Under the pieces are notes generated by a model. The model was not told the DNA's origin. It did not search any database and saw only the letters and a list, made by a program, of their open reading frames with translations. From NCBI GenBank assembly GCA_007118895.1, contig SKQS01000051.1, positions 1 through 36,095 on the forward strand: DNA of 36,095 bases, read 5' to 3'. Position 1 is the stretch's first letter. Every line of letters starts with the position of its first letter. The stretch comes from Wenzhouxiangella sp. (GTDB lineage Bacteria > Pseudomonadota > Gammaproteobacteria > Xanthomonadales > Wenzhouxiangellaceae). Of this stretch, positions 36,094 through 36,095 are shown piece by piece. A program made the position numbers and the translations under genes.

Positions 36094-36095
36094 GA

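Overview
The window reads as an ordinary chromosomal segment of a GC-rich gammaproteobacterium. The gene orders der, maf/yceD-rpmF-plsX-fabHDG-acpP-fabF-pabC-mltG-tmk-holB-pilZ and recA-recX-alaS-tRNA-Ser are typical of that class. The GC bias, the MoeB with an N-terminal rhodanese domain and the TRAP-TatT set suggest the Lysobacterales/Chromatiales side (for example a Wenzhouxiangella-like organism), but the genus is inference. I see no transposase, integrase, phage gene or CRISPR array.

Layout. 1-131: a non-coding nested inverted-repeat element. 183-2674 (+): der and a rhodanese-MoeB/ThiF fusion. 2669-3157 (-): a glutathione peroxidase, divergent from folD. 3195-7720 (+): a tightly packed run of folD, a TatT-type lipoprotein and a three-part TRAP transporter (DctP, DctQ, DctM). 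7721-7960: a hairpin-rich intergenic stretch. 7961-9670 (+): an exported cyanophycinase-like peptidase. 9689-13914 (-): maf(yceF)-fadJ-fadI, where the thiolase carries a histone-like lysine-rich tail. 13944-25887 (+): the classical fatty-acid cluster from yceD to fabF, with pabB inserted before pabC, then mltG, tmk, holB, pilZ and thpR. From pabB to holB every junction is a 4-nt stop/start overlap.

25973-30619 is the least conventional locus. A PflX-type radical SAM protein (+) faces a two-gene minus-strand unit made of a membrane-embedded spermidine-synthase-like protein and an AmrS/PflA-type radical SAM protein. Both radical SAM proteins begin with twin-arginine leader-like N-termini, which is unexpected for enzymes that need cytosolic SAM and reductant. 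This is the best candidate for an undescribed system here.

30876-35997 (+): recA and recX (coupled), a small secreted protein of unknown function, alaS and tRNA-Ser(CGA). The speE-like/recA divergent spacer holds several palindromes but no canonical CTG-N10-CAG LexA box. After the tRNA the window ends in a short inverted repeat that copies part of the tRNA T-arm.

How the genes work together: the 13.9-25.0 kb block joins fatty-acid initiation and elongation (PlsX, FabH, FabD, FabG, ACP, FabF) to ribosome assembly (L32, YceD), folate precursor synthesis (PabB/PabC), cell-wall glycan cleavage (MltG) and replication (Tmk, HolB). FadJ/FadI on the opposite strand degrade fatty acids. FolD and PabB/PabC both serve folate metabolism, though from separate operons.
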